From: Siphonobacter curvatus
Lineage (GTDB): Bacteria; Bacteroidota; Bacteroidia; Cytophagales; Spirosomataceae
NCBI RefSeq assembly: GCF_002943425.1
Contig: NZ_PTRA01000004.1
Span: forward strand, 124,001-188,000
Length of the DNA stretch: 64,000 bases
Direction of reading: 5' to 3'
Below the pieces are notes generated by a model. The model was not told the DNA's origin and did no database searches. It saw only the letters and a list, made by a program, of their open reading frames with translations. The first letter of the stretch is position 1. Every line of letters begins with the position of its first letter. The translations under genes were made by a program, and so were the position numbers. Positions 9,129-18,892 of the stretch are shown piece after piece.

Positions 9129-9184
9129 GCAACATTTCCATCGGCTTTTGCAACATCTCCATCCCTAGTTTCAACAACTCCGGT
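9129..9184 (+). promoter_or_regulatory. Three operator-like repeats spaced 21 bp upstream of susC
   Basis: GCAACATTTCCATC (9129-9142) and GCAACATCTCCATC (9150-9163) differ at one base. A weaker third copy, TCAACAACTCCGGT, begins at 9171. Starts are exactly 21 bp apart, i.e. two helical turns, so a protein dimer or oligomer would contact one face of the DNA. AraC-type HTCS regulators are known to bind such direct repeats ahead of their susC targets. Located 126-181 bp upstream of the susC start. Confidence 0.6.
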
Positions 9185-9309
9185 AGTTACTTTACCTCGT
9201 CTTTTATTGCATTTTTCTAGGATAAATTATGATCCGTTATATGCAGGGTTTTCAGGAGCGGGAAAACCCCAAAGACTGGTTGGTCCATTCATCTAAACCT
9301 ATTTTTTGT

Positions 9310-12300
9310 ATGCGTTTATTAGTATACTTTTCTCTTTTACTGATCTTACCTCTGGCGGGATGGGCTCAGGAACGAACACTTTCAGGACGGGTGACAGCCG
9401 AAGGTGGACAAGGCTTACCCGGCGTCAATGTGCTGCTGAAGGGGACGTCTATAGGTACCTCTACGGACGCCGAAGGGCGGTTTACCCTGCGAACCACCAC
9501 TACGGACGGTACACTGATTTTTTCTTCGATTGGCTACGTAAAACAGGAAATTGCCCTAGGCAGTCGCACCGCTATTGATGTGGCGATGGTAGCCGATGCT
9601 CAGGCCCTGAACGAAGTCGTCGTTGTGGGGTACGGTGAACAGAGTCGCAAGGCCTTGTCCACGGCGGTGAGTTCCGTTTCGTCCAAACAACTGAAAGATA
9701 TTCCGGTAGCCAATCCGGCCCAGGCTCTGGCGGCTCAGGTCTCGGGCGTGAACATTGCCCAGACGGGTGGGCAGCCGGGAGCGGCTCCCGTCATCCGGAT
9801 TCGGGGCGTGGGTTCACTCGGGGCCGGAAACAGTCCGTTGTACGTGGTCGACGGCTATCCGCTGGCGGGTGCCGACAATTTCAACCAGATCAATCCCGGT
9901 GATATCCAATCCATCGAAGTATTGAAAGATGCCGCCGCCGCGGCCATTTATGGGTCGCGGGGCGGTAACGGCGTGATTCTGGTCACGACCAAACGCGGTA
10001 CGCCCGGCAAAACGCGGATCAACTTTAATACCTTCGTCGGGGTACAAAACATTGCCCGGAAAATTTCGCTGATGAACAACGCCCAGTTCATTGATTTCTC
10101 GAAGGAATCGGCGGTGAATGCGGGACTCAAGTACTACGCGTTTTACGACACCCCCCCCGCCGATCTGCCCCAAACGGACTGGCAGGACGCCATCTATCGG
10201 CAGGCTCTGATGACGCAACAGGAATTGTCGGCTTCGGGTGGCAGTGAGAAAATTCGCTACCACGTTTCGGGCTCCTATCTAAAACAGGAAGGAATTCTCA
10301 AAGCCACCGAGTTTGAGCGATTTACGCTACGGGCCAATCTGGAAGCTCAGCTTTCGAAACGCGTACGGGCGGGAGTCGTACTGGCTCCTTCGTTGACCAA
10401 TACAAAATATCAGACCGTCGCTGGAACCAACGATGCCTCCGTCATTGCCGTGGGTACCGATCCGATTGCGGCGGCTTTGGTGATGCCCTCGTTGTTTCCC
10501 GAACGCCTGGCTAACGGCGATTACGCCAATACGAACAATTATCCGTTGACGCAGGGAGCCAATTCCATTTCGCCCAACTTCCGCGGACCAACGGTACAGT
10601 TCGATCAGTACCGGGATCGGGGGAGCAGTCCCCGGTTTCTGGCCAACTCCTTCGTCGAATGGGAAATTATTCCGGATTTAAGCGTCAAAACCAGTTTTGG
10701 TGTCGAGTACAATACCGATACCCGGAATCAGTTCGTGCCCGCAACCATGCCTTCCAATACGGCTCCAACGGCTAACATCAGTAATCCTTTGGTGAATAAT
10801 GTCGCGGCGGCCAAGCGGTTGAATACCAGCTCTAACTGGCTTTGGGAGAACACCCTGCATTACCGCAAAACCATCGGAGCGGATCATTCTTTTGATCTGC
10901 TGGCGGGGTATACGGCTCAATCTGCGGTGGGTTCGGGCAACGTGATTACGGGCGTGAACGGCAGTTTTGTCAACGATCTGATTACGAACATCAGCGGGGC
11001 GGGTACCACAACGGCGACCAATTCGTATTCCAAAAACAATCTGGTTTCCTGGTTGGGTCGGGTTAACTACAGCTACAAGGATAAATACCTGTTGTCGGCG
11101 GCCATTCGGCGGGATGGTTCCTCCCGGTTTGGGGCGAACAACCGCTACGCCACCTTCCCCTCGGTATCGGCGGCCTGGCGATTGTCGGAAGAGAACTTCA
11201 TGAAATCCATAGCGATCATCAGCGATCTGAAAATTCGCGGCAGTTATGGTCTGACAGGTAATAACAACATCGGAAATTACGCCTCGCAAAGCTACGCGAC
11301 GCAGGCGAACTACGCCTTCGGATCGGGAGCGGGGAATCGGGTGTACGGCTATGCGGCGACCAACATTGCCAACGCGGGCCTGACCTGGGAAACCAACCAG
11401 CAAACCGATCTGGGACTGGAACTGGGCCTGTGGAAAGACCGGATCTCTTTAACTGCCGACGTCTATCAACGCCTCACGACGGGACTGCTCAATAACCGAA
11501 ACGTTCCGGCAATTGTGGGAATCGCGGGTTCGGTGCTGGAAAACATTGGTAAGATTGAAAACAAGGGGCTGGAACTGTCGATTACGTCCCGCAACGTAAG
11601 CAGCGGAGACCTAAGTTGGACGACTAACGGTAACATTTCCTTCAACCAGAATCGCGTCGTCTCGCTGGTGACGGACAAACCCATTTACTACAGTGCGGGT
11701 GGTTTCACCAACTACGCCATCGTGATTCCGGGGATGCCGCTGGGTGAATTTTACGGCTACCGGCAGATTGGCGTATTCCGCGATCAGTCGGAGGTGGATG
11801 CAGGAGCAACCTGGGCCAGCGGTGGTTCCAAACCGGGAGACATCAAATACGAGGACGTGAACGGCGATGGAACAATCAACGCCTCGGATTTGACCTACCT
11901 CGGTAATCCGCTACCAAAATTCACGTACGGACTTACGAACACGCTGAGCTGGAAGGGTTTCGACCTAAACATTATTCTGCAAGGTTCACAAGGGAATAAA
12001 ATCTGGGCTCAGTGGTTGCGGTCGGGTTATTTCTTCAACGGCAATGCTAATACCATCACCGATGTCGCCAATCGCTGGCGTTCGCCGAGTGACCCCGGCA
12101 ATGGCTGGCAACCCCGGGCTACGAATACCGCGTCGGGCGGAGCCAATAACCCGTCGAGTCGCTATGTCTACGATGCTTCGTTCTTACGAATCCGTACGGT
12201 TTCGTTCGGCTACAGTTTGCCCTCGGAAGTCGTAAAACGCTGGAAATTCGAGCAGGCTCGTCTCTACGTGAGCGGTCAGAACCTCTACACCTTCACCAAG

Positions 12301-12423
12301 TACATCGGTTACAACCCCGAAGCCAACGACAACGGCAACACCACGGCTCCGACCTACGGCTATGATTCGGCCTCCTATCCGTTGGCTCGTACGATCACCG
12401 TTGGTCTCAATCTGGGTTTTTAA
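9310..12423 (+). CDS. SusC/RagA-type TonB-linked outer-membrane receptor
   Basis: Outer-membrane barrel of about 1037 residues that imports oligosaccharides with energy from TonB. The ATG at 9310 starts a clear signal peptide (MRLLVYFSLLLILPLAGWAQ); an in-frame ATG at 9229 would add 27 hydrophilic residues before it and is rejected. Order: carboxypeptidase-like domain (LSGRVTAEGGQGLPGVNV), TonB-box region ALNEVVVVGYGEQSRKALS, plug domain (IRIRGVGSLGAGNSPLYVVD, then EVLKDAAAAAIYGSRGGNGVILVTTK), and a 22-strand barrel ending in LGF with a terminal aromatic. It sits between the HTCS regulator and its SusD partner, only 19 bp before susD. The 21-bp repeats upstream are probably its operator. Confidence 0.96.
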   Translation: MRLLVYFSLLLILPLAGWAQERTLSGRVTAEGGQGLPGVNVLLKGTSIGTSTDAEGRFTLRTTTTDGTLIFSSIGYVKQEIALGSRTAIDVAMVADAQALNEVVVVGYGEQSRKALSTAVSSVSSKQLKDIPVANPAQALAAQVSGVNIAQTGGQPGAAPVIRIRGVGSLGAGNSPLYVVDGYPLAGADNFNQINPGDIQSIEVLKDAAAAAIYGSRGGNGVILVTTKRGTPGKTRINFNTFVGVQNIARKISLMNNAQFIDFSKESAVNAGLKYYAFYDTPPADLPQTDWQDAIYRQALMTQQELSASGGSEKIRYHVSGSYLKQEGILKATEFERFTLRANLEAQLSKRVRAGVVLAPSLTNTKYQTVAGTNDASVIAVGTDPIAAALVMPSLFPERLANGDYANTNNYPLTQGANSISPNFRGPTVQFDQYRDRGSSPRFLANSFVEWEIIPDLSVKTSFGVEYNTDTRNQFVPATMPSNTAPTANISNPLVNNVAAAKRLNTSSNWLWENTLHYRKTIGADHSFDLLAGYTAQSAVGSGNVITGVNGSFVNDLITNISGAGTTTATNSYSKNNLVSWLGRVNYSYKDKYLLSAAIRRDGSSRFGANNRYATFPSVSAAWRLSEENFMKSIAIISDLKIRGSYGLTGNNNIGNYASQSYATQANYAFGSGAGNRVYGYAATNIANAGLTWETNQQTDLGLELGLWKDRISLTADVYQRLTTGLLNNRNVPAIVGIAGSVLENIGKIENKGLELSITSRNVSSGDLSWTTNGNISFNQNRVVSLVTDKPIYYSAGGFTNYAIVIPGMPLGEFYGYRQIGVFRDQSEVDAGATWASGGSKPGDIKYEDVNGDGTINASDLTYLGNPLPKFTYGLTNTLSWKGFDLNIILQGSQGNKIWAQWLRSGYFFNGNANTITDVANRWRSPSDPGNGWQPRATNTASGGANNPSSRYVYDASFLRIRTVSFGYSLPSEVVKRWKFEQARLYVSGQNLYTFTKYIGYNPEANDNGNTTAPTYGYDSASYPLARTITVGLNLGF

Positions 12424-12442
12424 TTATAAGAAATTCAATCGT

Positions 12443-13951
12443 ATGAAACGACTTTTGCTCCTACTCCTGCTGGTTACGGGCTTTCTGGTTTCCTGTCAGC
12501 AAAGCTTCATGGAATTAACGGACCCCACCAAAATTCCCACCGATCAACTTTTCAGCACGGCTACCAACGTATCCGCTGCCGTGACGGGCGTGTACAGTCA
12601 GTTGCAGCCCATTTACAACAACAGCTATTTCATATTCGGGGAGATGGCGAGTGACAATGCCTATGAACCCGTTTCGGCCAATGCCCGGTATTTCTTTTCC
12701 ATTTTTAACGTGGAAGAAAACAACCCCAACCTACAAACCATGTGGACGGATTCGTACCGCTGCATCAGTCGGGCAAACACCGTACTGGCTCGGGCCGGAG
12801 CAGTATCGATGGATACGACGTTGCGGAATCGGTACCTGGCCGAAATGAAATTTATCCGGGCCTTGAATTACTTCAATCTGGTACGCATCTGGGGAGCGGT
12901 ACCGCTGGTGACGGAAGATCTGGGCGACAATTATCAGAAAGCCTACGACTATGGTCGCACCCCAGCCACCGAAGTATACGCTCAGATTACCAAAGATTTA
13001 CGCGAAGCCGCTGCCGGATTACCCATTACCTATCCAGCGGCTGATCTGGGCCGGGCCACCCGTACGGCGGCCAAGGGATTGTTGGGAAAAGTACTGCTGA
13101 CGCAGGGCCAGTACCAGCAGGCCGCCGCCGTACTGGGCGAACTGATTCCGGGTACTCCGTCAGCAGGAAATTTGTCGAGTGTACATACGCTGGAAACGAA
13201 TTATGACAACGTATTCTCAACAGCGAATGAAATGAACAAGGAAATTCTGTTTGCGGTACGGTACCTGTCCGGGGGCGTGAGTCTGGGCAGTGGCTTTGCC
13301 AGTAATTTTCTGCCGACGTATTCAGGTACGGACATTATCCGGGTGGGCTTGTCGGGTGGACCCATGATCCGGCAGGATCTGGCCAATGCCTTCCCGGAAG
13401 GGGATCGGCGGAAGTCCGTTTCCATAGGATACTATACGAAAGGAAACAGTGCTGCCACGTCCGATTATTATACCCGCAAGTACATCGTCAACGGGGCTCC
13501 CTTTGCCCGAAATGATGGCGACAACGACTGGATTGTGCTGCGGTACGCTGACGTACTGCTGATGTACGCGGAGGCCCTGAACGAAGGGGGACAAGCCACG
13601 GAGGCCCTGCCGTATCTGAATACCGTTCGCACGCGGGCCGGACTGTCGCCGCTATCGAATCAGAGTCAGGCTCAGCTACGATTGGCTCTGGAAAACGAAC
13701 GCCGCCTGGAACTCAGTTACGAAGGACACCGCTGGTTTGATCTGGTACGAACGAATCGCCTGTTGCCCGTACTAAATGCCTTTTACGCCAAGTATGCTGC
13801 TATTCCATCTACGCCTCAGGTTCCGAATAACGGCTTGTTTGTGAACAGTGGCGGTAGTGTGGTGCAGGTACAGGCCTATCAAACCTTATTCCCCCTGCCT
13901 TTGTCCGAACGTCAGTATAACCCCAAACTCACCCAAAACGAAGGATACTAA
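12443..13951 (+). CDS. SusD/RagB-type glycan-binding lipoprotein
   Basis: Surface lipoprotein of about 502 residues that caps the SusC channel and binds the polysaccharide. The ATG at 12443 gives a lipoprotein signal with lipobox GFLVSC, and Cys is followed by QQSFMELTDPTKIPTDQLF, typical of SusD. The TPR-rich middle and the C-terminal LENERRLELSYEGHRWFDLVR, which is the RagB/SusD signature, are intact. The upstream in-frame start at 12362 lies inside susC and would hide the signal peptide. Translation is probably coupled to susC. A hairpin follows at 13960-13989. Confidence 0.95.
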   Translation: MKRLLLLLLLVTGFLVSCQQSFMELTDPTKIPTDQLFSTATNVSAAVTGVYSQLQPIYNNSYFIFGEMASDNAYEPVSANARYFFSIFNVEENNPNLQTMWTDSYRCISRANTVLARAGAVSMDTTLRNRYLAEMKFIRALNYFNLVRIWGAVPLVTEDLGDNYQKAYDYGRTPATEVYAQITKDLREAAAGLPITYPAADLGRATRTAAKGLLGKVLLTQGQYQQAAAVLGELIPGTPSAGNLSSVHTLETNYDNVFSTANEMNKEILFAVRYLSGGVSLGSGFASNFLPTYSGTDIIRVGLSGGPMIRQDLANAFPEGDRRKSVSIGYYTKGNSAATSDYYTRKYIVNGAPFARNDGDNDWIVLRYADVLLMYAEALNEGGQATEALPYLNTVRTRAGLSPLSNQSQAQLRLALENERRLELSYEGHRWFDLVRTNRLLPVLNAFYAKYAAIPSTPQVPNNGLFVNSGGSVVQVQAYQTLFPLPLSERQYNPKLTQNEGY

Positions 13952-13959
13952 ATAACCCC

Positions 13960-13989
13960 GGAAGCAGCGACAAAACATTCGCTGTTTCC
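13960..13989 (+). terminator. Hairpin after susD (attenuator-like)
   Basis: Arms GGAAGCAGCGA (13960-13970) and TCGCTGTTTCC (13979-13989) pair with one G-T wobble around an 8-nt loop. There is no T tract. It may lower expression of the downstream esterase and hydrolase genes or stabilise the susCD message rather than fully terminate. Confidence 0.5.
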
Positions 13990-14022
13990 GTAGGTTTAGG
14001 CGTACAAACGAAAGTCAAGTGC

Positions 14023-15282
14023 ATGAAGCGTTACCTGCTATTCTTTTTTCTTTTCCTGTCAGGACTCGTCGGGGCTCAGTCCGATTCACTGGAAAATGCC
14101 CGTTTACTCCGACCACGGCAGGGATTGCCCTTCTTTTTTCAAAAAATTAAAGCCGGAAAAAACCTGACGATCGGTTACCTCGGCGGGAGTATCACCGAAG
14201 CGGGGAAAGGCTGGCGGGAGCAGTCGGTACAAGGCTTACAGAAACGCTATCCAAAGGCTCAATTTTCGGGCATTAATGCGGGTGTAGGCGGTACGGGTTC
14301 AGATTTAGGCGTGTTTCGGGTTCAGCCGCAGATACTGGATCAAAAACCCGACCTGGTCTTCGTGGAATTTGCTGTGAATGATAACGGCAAAAAGCCCGAG
14401 CAGATTTACCGGGCGATGGAAGGGATTGTACGCAAAATCTGGCGGCAAAATCCGCAGATCGATATTTGTTTCGTGTACACGATTACGGCCGATCTGGCTC
14501 CGTATTTCCAGCGGGGGAAATTGCCGCCTTCCGCACTGGCCATGGAACAGATTGCCGAGCATTACGGCGTGCCGAGTGTGTGTATGGGTTTAAAAGTGGC
14601 GGCTCTGGCGAAAGAAGGAACGTTACTTTTCAAGGGAAAACGTGAAGAACATCCCGATAAAATCGTCTTTTCCCCGGACAACGTACACCCTTACGCCGAA
14701 ACCGGTCACGCCCTGTACGCGGAAGCACTGGGCGAAGCTTTACAACAACTTTCCTCACAAAAAACTACGCTGAAGGCTCACGTCATCCCCAAACCGTACG
14801 TCGCAGATCATTGGGAAGCCGCCCGGATGGTTCCTTTCGAACAACTCAAACGGCAGGGCAACTGGCAAGTACTGACGCCCGAAACGGATACGGTGGCTCG
14901 GTTGATGAAAAACCGTTTTCCTCGTTTGCTCAAATCCACCCAACCCGGCGATTACCTGCAAGTACGCATGAAAGGGCAGGCCTGCGGCTTGTACGACGTC
15001 ATGGGACCCGGTTGCGGTCAATACGTGCTGGAACTTGATCAGGATTATCAGCAGAAAATTGACCGCTTCGACGCGTACTGTACCTATTACCGCTCTAATT
15101 TCTTTGTGCTACCCATCGATCCGCAAAAGGAGCATACCTTCCGGTTCCGGGTTTCCGGCGAAAAACTAGACAAGGCCAAGATTCTTAAGGCCCGCAATGA
15201 AACCATCGATGATACGCGTCGGTACGAAGAAAACGCCTGTTACGCCGGACAACTCTTACTGGTGGGTGAACTCATTCCCTGA
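14023..15282 (+). CDS. Secreted SGNH/GDSL-type hydrolase (probable carbohydrate esterase)
   Basis: A 419-residue exported protein (signal peptide MKRYLLFFFLFLSGLVGAQ). The four SGNH blocks are visible: GYLGGSITEA with nucleophile Ser56, AGVGGTGSD with the block II Gly near 90, VEFAVND with Asn119, and SPDNVHPYAETGH with Asp219 and His222. A C-terminal region of about 150 residues has a beta-rich character. In a glycan utilisation locus such enzymes usually remove acetyl or other acyl groups from polysaccharide side chains; the actual ester is not known. It lies 71 bp after susD and 4 bp before the fucosidase start, so it is in the same operon. All catalytic residues are present. Confidence 0.85.
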   Translation: MKRYLLFFFLFLSGLVGAQSDSLENARLLRPRQGLPFFFQKIKAGKNLTIGYLGGSITEAGKGWREQSVQGLQKRYPKAQFSGINAGVGGTGSDLGVFRVQPQILDQKPDLVFVEFAVNDNGKKPEQIYRAMEGIVRKIWRQNPQIDICFVYTITADLAPYFQRGKLPPSALAMEQIAEHYGVPSVCMGLKVAALAKEGTLLFKGKREEHPDKIVFSPDNVHPYAETGHALYAEALGEALQQLSSQKTTLKAHVIPKPYVADHWEAARMVPFEQLKRQGNWQVLTPETDTVARLMKNRFPRLLKSTQPGDYLQVRMKGQACGLYDVMGPGCGQYVLELDQDYQQKIDRFDAYCTYYRSNFFVLPIDPQKEHTFRFRVSGEKLDKAKILKARNETIDDTRRYEENACYAGQLLLVGELIP

Positions 15283-15286
15283 TTCC

Positions 15287-16627
15287 ATGAAAAAAACGAT
15301 TTTCCTGCTTCCTCTTGTCCTATGGGCCGCGATAGCCGCAGCCCAGCAAACAACTAACAAGCCCGAACGCGAAGCCTGGTTCATGGATCTGGGCTTTGGT
15401 ATGTTTATTCACTGGAGTCTGGATTCGCAGGTCGGAGCCGTGATTAGTCATTCCATGGCTGGAGCGTCCAATGATTACCTCCAGCGGTTTACTACTGAAT
15501 TACCGAAAACCTTCAACCCTAAAAAATTCGACCCTGAGGAATGGGCCGTACTGGCGAAACTCGCGGGCATGAAATACGTAGTCTTTACGGCCAAACACCA
15601 TTCGGGTTTTTGTATGTGGAATACGCAAACGACGAAATTCCAAGTCATGCAGACGCCCTTTAAACGGGATATTCTTAAGGAAGTGATTGAGGCGTTTCGG
15701 AAGCAGGGGATTGCCATTGGGCTGTATTTTTCGCCCGAAGATTTTTATTTCCTGTACCAGCATCAAATCCCCATTGGCCGTTTGCAGCACCCGCAGCATT
15801 ACCCGGCCAACAACGCCGAACTGATGGCCTATGACAAACGCCAAATCAAAGAACTATTGACCAACTACGGCACCATTGACGTACTCTTTTTCGACGGTCC
15901 AGCGGAAGGTTTGAAGGAATACGCCTGGCAATTACAGCCAAACGTAGTCGTGACCCGCGGGCAGATGAATACGCCCGAACAAACGCTACCCGACCAGCCC
16001 ATTCCCGGACCCTGGGAAGCCTGCTTTACAATGGGCACCGACTGGCAGTACAAACCCACCAACGACCCCCATAAGTCGGGTACCGAGATTATCAACATGC
16101 TCATCGAAACCCGGGCCAAGGGGGGGAATCTGCTACTTAACGTGGGCCCCAAACCCAACGGCGAAATACAGATCGAGCAGGAGGCCTTACTTCGCGAAGT
16201 CGCTCTGTGGCAGCTCGTTAATCAGGAAAGCATAGCGGGCATCCGACCCTGGCCGTTGATTCGGGAGGGGCACTACTGGTTTACGAAAGCGAAAGAAGCG
16301 AACGCCGTATACGTGTTTGTACCGGGCGGCAAGGAATGGAAGTACGGTGAGCGAAAAGACTTCATTTTTCATTCGTTGGAGGGATCGCCCCAGACCAAAG
16401 TACAGGTACTCGGTTACGCCAGTGAGCTGGTCGAATACCGGCAGGGCTTCGACGCCAGTCTATCGGTACAACCCACGGCATTTGGTTTGGCGGTGAGTGT
16501 CGTGAACGGGCAGCGGTTATATACCAATAATCAGTGGCCCAATCCGGTGGTTCTAAAAATTACGAATGTGACCTATAAACCTCTGCTTACCAAAGAAAAG
16601 CGGGATACAATCGACGGAGCCCATTAA
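15287..16627 (+). CDS. GH29 alpha-L-fucosidase-type glycoside hydrolase
   Basis: About 446 residues, exported (MKKTIFLLPLVLWAAIAAAQ). The start at 15287 is chosen because an earlier in-frame ATG at 15197 is inside the esterase gene and masks the signal peptide. GH29 hallmarks: GFGMFIHWSLDSQ near the N-terminus, YVVFTAKHHSGFCMWNT with His104 and His105, and DVLFFDGPAEG where Asp203 fits the catalytic nucleophile. GGNLLLNVGPKPNGEI is the other strong family marker. It would remove alpha-linked fucose (or a closely related sugar) from the imported glycan in the periplasm. The acid/base residue varies in GH29 and cannot be fixed by eye. A second, diverged GH29 is at 40312. Confidence 0.88.
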   Translation: MKKTIFLLPLVLWAAIAAAQQTTNKPEREAWFMDLGFGMFIHWSLDSQVGAVISHSMAGASNDYLQRFTTELPKTFNPKKFDPEEWAVLAKLAGMKYVVFTAKHHSGFCMWNTQTTKFQVMQTPFKRDILKEVIEAFRKQGIAIGLYFSPEDFYFLYQHQIPIGRLQHPQHYPANNAELMAYDKRQIKELLTNYGTIDVLFFDGPAEGLKEYAWQLQPNVVVTRGQMNTPEQTLPDQPIPGPWEACFTMGTDWQYKPTNDPHKSGTEIINMLIETRAKGGNLLLNVGPKPNGEIQIEQEALLREVALWQLVNQESIAGIRPWPLIREGHYWFTKAKEANAVYVFVPGGKEWKYGERKDFIFHSLEGSPQTKVQVLGYASELVEYRQGFDASLSVQPTAFGLAVSVVNGQRLYTNNQWPNPVVLKITNVTYKPLLTKEKRDTIDGAH

Positions 16628-16697
16628 GGAGAGACGATTACTGGCACAGTTTGTTTCGGGCTTGCTGTCAGTAGTACGTACATAACTCTTGTTAACG

Positions 16698-18533
16698 ATG
16701 GAGCTGGATCATGGGACCGGGCATCCGAACTACGGATTAGCCAAATGTAAAGAAGAAGACCTCGCAGAAGACACGTTTGTAAGCCCCTTGCCGCGAGCCG
16801 TTATACGCCCCAACGATTTTATTCTGCTGGATGGTACCTGGCGATTTGCTTTGGATCTGGAAGATAAAGGTTTGCAGGAAAACTGGTATGTCAACCATCC
16901 CTACGAAGACGAAGCCCAGTGGCCCGGTAGTGTGGAAGCCCATTTAGCTCAGGGGAAGCGAGAACAGAAAGGCTGGCGGGATCAGGTAGTAGTTTGGTAC
17001 GAACGGGATTTTGAATGGCCGGTATCCGTTGGTGAAAAAGAAAACTCGCTTCTGCAACTCACCTTTGGAGCCTGCGGCTACGAAACGCAGGTCTGGCTAA
17101 ATGGCTTTCCGTTGGTGACGATTGAAGGAGAAGCTAAACACATTGGCGAGTACACCTCGTTTTCGTACGAATTGGAAGAAAAAATCCTGCGACCCAGCAA
17201 CCGCCTTACGGTACGCATTGTCAGTACCATGAACGCCGATATTCCACGGGGCAAGCAGGAATCTTACGTGTACAAGCGGGGTGGCATCTGGTACCAGACC
17301 TATACAGGACCGGTCCGAAGCGTCTGGCTGGAAACCGTCGAGCGAAATCGGCTACGTTCCCGCGTGGGCGTCGTCAGCATTATCGAGGATAATCTGGTCC
17401 GCTTTACCGTCACCACCCGGATTCACGATCCGGGCACCTATCGCATTCGCCTGAAAGTCTTTAATAAAACACCCGATACCCCGCCCGTTGCCGAGGATGA
17501 ATTTACGCTGGTACTCGAAGCGGGTCAGAAAAATCAGCGACTGGTACTGGCCATTCCCGATGCTCAGTACTGGTCGCCCGAATCTCCCTACCAGTATCGA
17601 CTTGAAGCGGAGCTGGTGGATGCGAACGGTTATGCTGCTACCATTGAAACGCTGTTTGGCCTACGTAAATTCGAAGCCCGCGGCTCTCGTCTGTATCTTA
17701 ACCACGAACCCATTTATCTGGATGGTATTCTGTACCAGCCCGGGGCAGCCACTTACGAAGAGATCAAACAGCACATGTATGCGATGAAGGAGCTAGGCTG
17801 TAATCTGGTGCGTATACACATTGCCGGGGTTGATCCCCGCATCTACAAACTGGCCGACCGCATGGGGCTGCTGTTGTGGGTGGAGGTGCCGAGTCCACAC
17901 CGTTCTAGCCCGGAAAGCCGGGCCAATCACCGGGAAGAGCTGATGCGAATGCTGGCCCTGATTGCCACGCACCCGTCGGTGGTGATTTGGAGTCTGTATA
18001 ATGAAGACTGGGGGGCTCAGGATATTGCGACCAATCCCGAAACCCGGCAGTACATTATGGATATGTACCACTTTATGCAAATTGCGTATCCGCAGTTTCT
18101 GGTGGTAGACAACGACGGCTGGCGGCACATCTCCTTTGAAGGTCGCTTGAAGTCAGATTTGATGACGGCCCACATTTACGCCAACGAGCTGGAACGCTGG
18201 AAGCAGCAGCTCGACGAACTCGTGGCCGGAAATCTGGACCGGGTGGCGGCTTTTCCGCTGGTGGTAGGCGATCCCTTCTTTTTCCGCAAGCAGGTACCCC
18301 TGATTGTGAGTGAATGGGGCGGTTTTGGATTTGCGGATTATGGTGGTCCTCAGGACAATGAGCAGCGGGCTGAGCAGATTCGACTCTTTAAGGAAGCACT
18401 TCGACAGCGTCCTATTTCGGGTGACGTATATACACAAGCGACCAATATTGAGGATGAAAAGAATGGTTTGATCGACGCCACGACGGGCGAACTATACGTG
18501 CCGCCCGGATTACTAAATTCCAGAAATGCCTAA
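16698..18533 (+). CDS. GH2-family glycoside hydrolase, no signal peptide
   Basis: About 611 residues: an N-terminal jelly-roll sugar-binding domain (to about 215), an Ig-like domain (about 216-325) and a TIM barrel. WSLYNEDWGA places the acid/base Glu436, and VPLIVSEWGGFGF the nucleophile Glu539. The ATG at 16698 is preferred over a TTG at 16689. GH2 members cleave beta-galactosides, beta-glucuronides or beta-mannosides; the specificity is not clear here. Unlike its neighbours it has no visible signal peptide, so it may act on small products in the cytoplasm, unless the start is wrong. It is the last gene of the locus, 70 bp after the fucosidase and followed by a terminator. Confidence 0.85.
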   Translation: MELDHGTGHPNYGLAKCKEEDLAEDTFVSPLPRAVIRPNDFILLDGTWRFALDLEDKGLQENWYVNHPYEDEAQWPGSVEAHLAQGKREQKGWRDQVVVWYERDFEWPVSVGEKENSLLQLTFGACGYETQVWLNGFPLVTIEGEAKHIGEYTSFSYELEEKILRPSNRLTVRIVSTMNADIPRGKQESYVYKRGGIWYQTYTGPVRSVWLETVERNRLRSRVGVVSIIEDNLVRFTVTTRIHDPGTYRIRLKVFNKTPDTPPVAEDEFTLVLEAGQKNQRLVLAIPDAQYWSPESPYQYRLEAELVDANGYAATIETLFGLRKFEARGSRLYLNHEPIYLDGILYQPGAATYEEIKQHMYAMKELGCNLVRIHIAGVDPRIYKLADRMGLLLWVEVPSPHRSSPESRANHREELMRMLALIATHPSVVIWSLYNEDWGAQDIATNPETRQYIMDMYHFMQIAYPQFLVVDNDGWRHISFEGRLKSDLMTAHIYANELERWKQQLDELVAGNLDRVAAFPLVVGDPFFFRKQVPLIVSEWGGFGFADYGGPQDNEQRAEQIRLFKEALRQRPISGDVYTQATNIEDEKNGLIDATTGELYVPPGLLNSRNA

Positions 18534-18539
18534 GTTGAA

Positions 18540-18574
18540 AAGACGCCGGTTCTCTAAGGATCGGCGTCTTTCTT
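18540..18574 (+). terminator. Rho-independent terminator after GH2 gene
   Basis: Arms AAGACGCCG (18540-18548) and CGGCGTCTT (18562-18570) with a 13-nt loop, followed by TCTTTATT. It ends the utilisation locus. Confidence 0.85.
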
Positions 18575-18892
18575 TATTCCTGATTTAATACGACTATAAA
18601 AAGGTCAGAATATTAAGAAATTATTAGAAATCGATGAAAATGGATGCAAACGAATCCCGTTTTCAACAGAAAAGAAGATAAATGAAAATTTAAGGATTCA
18701 AGCGAATGTTTTCCCTCAGAAAATTGTAAAGAAAGTAGTACCTTGTGAGACGGTTGCACACCTCATCCAAACCATTCCTTCAATCCTGATTTCTTAGTTT
18801 ATTTATTGGCTTTACAGGTACCTATCCCTAGCATCTGGTATGCCTGAAAGTCGCCTATTGCCTAACGCGTACCTAACTTTTCAATACAGAAA
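18575..18892. other. Intergenic region upstream of Ulp1-like gene
   Basis: About 320 bp of AT-rich sequence between the GH2 terminator and the next gene. I see no ORF, clear repeat or confident promoter. It presumably holds the promoter of the 18893 gene, which therefore looks monocistronic. Confidence 0.5.

Noticed and set aside
10678-11403. 241-codon open frame on the minus strand inside susC
   Set aside because: It is fully antisense to a well-supported receptor gene, lacks family features and is rich in Arg, Gly and Val as expected of antisense frames in GC-balanced coding DNA.
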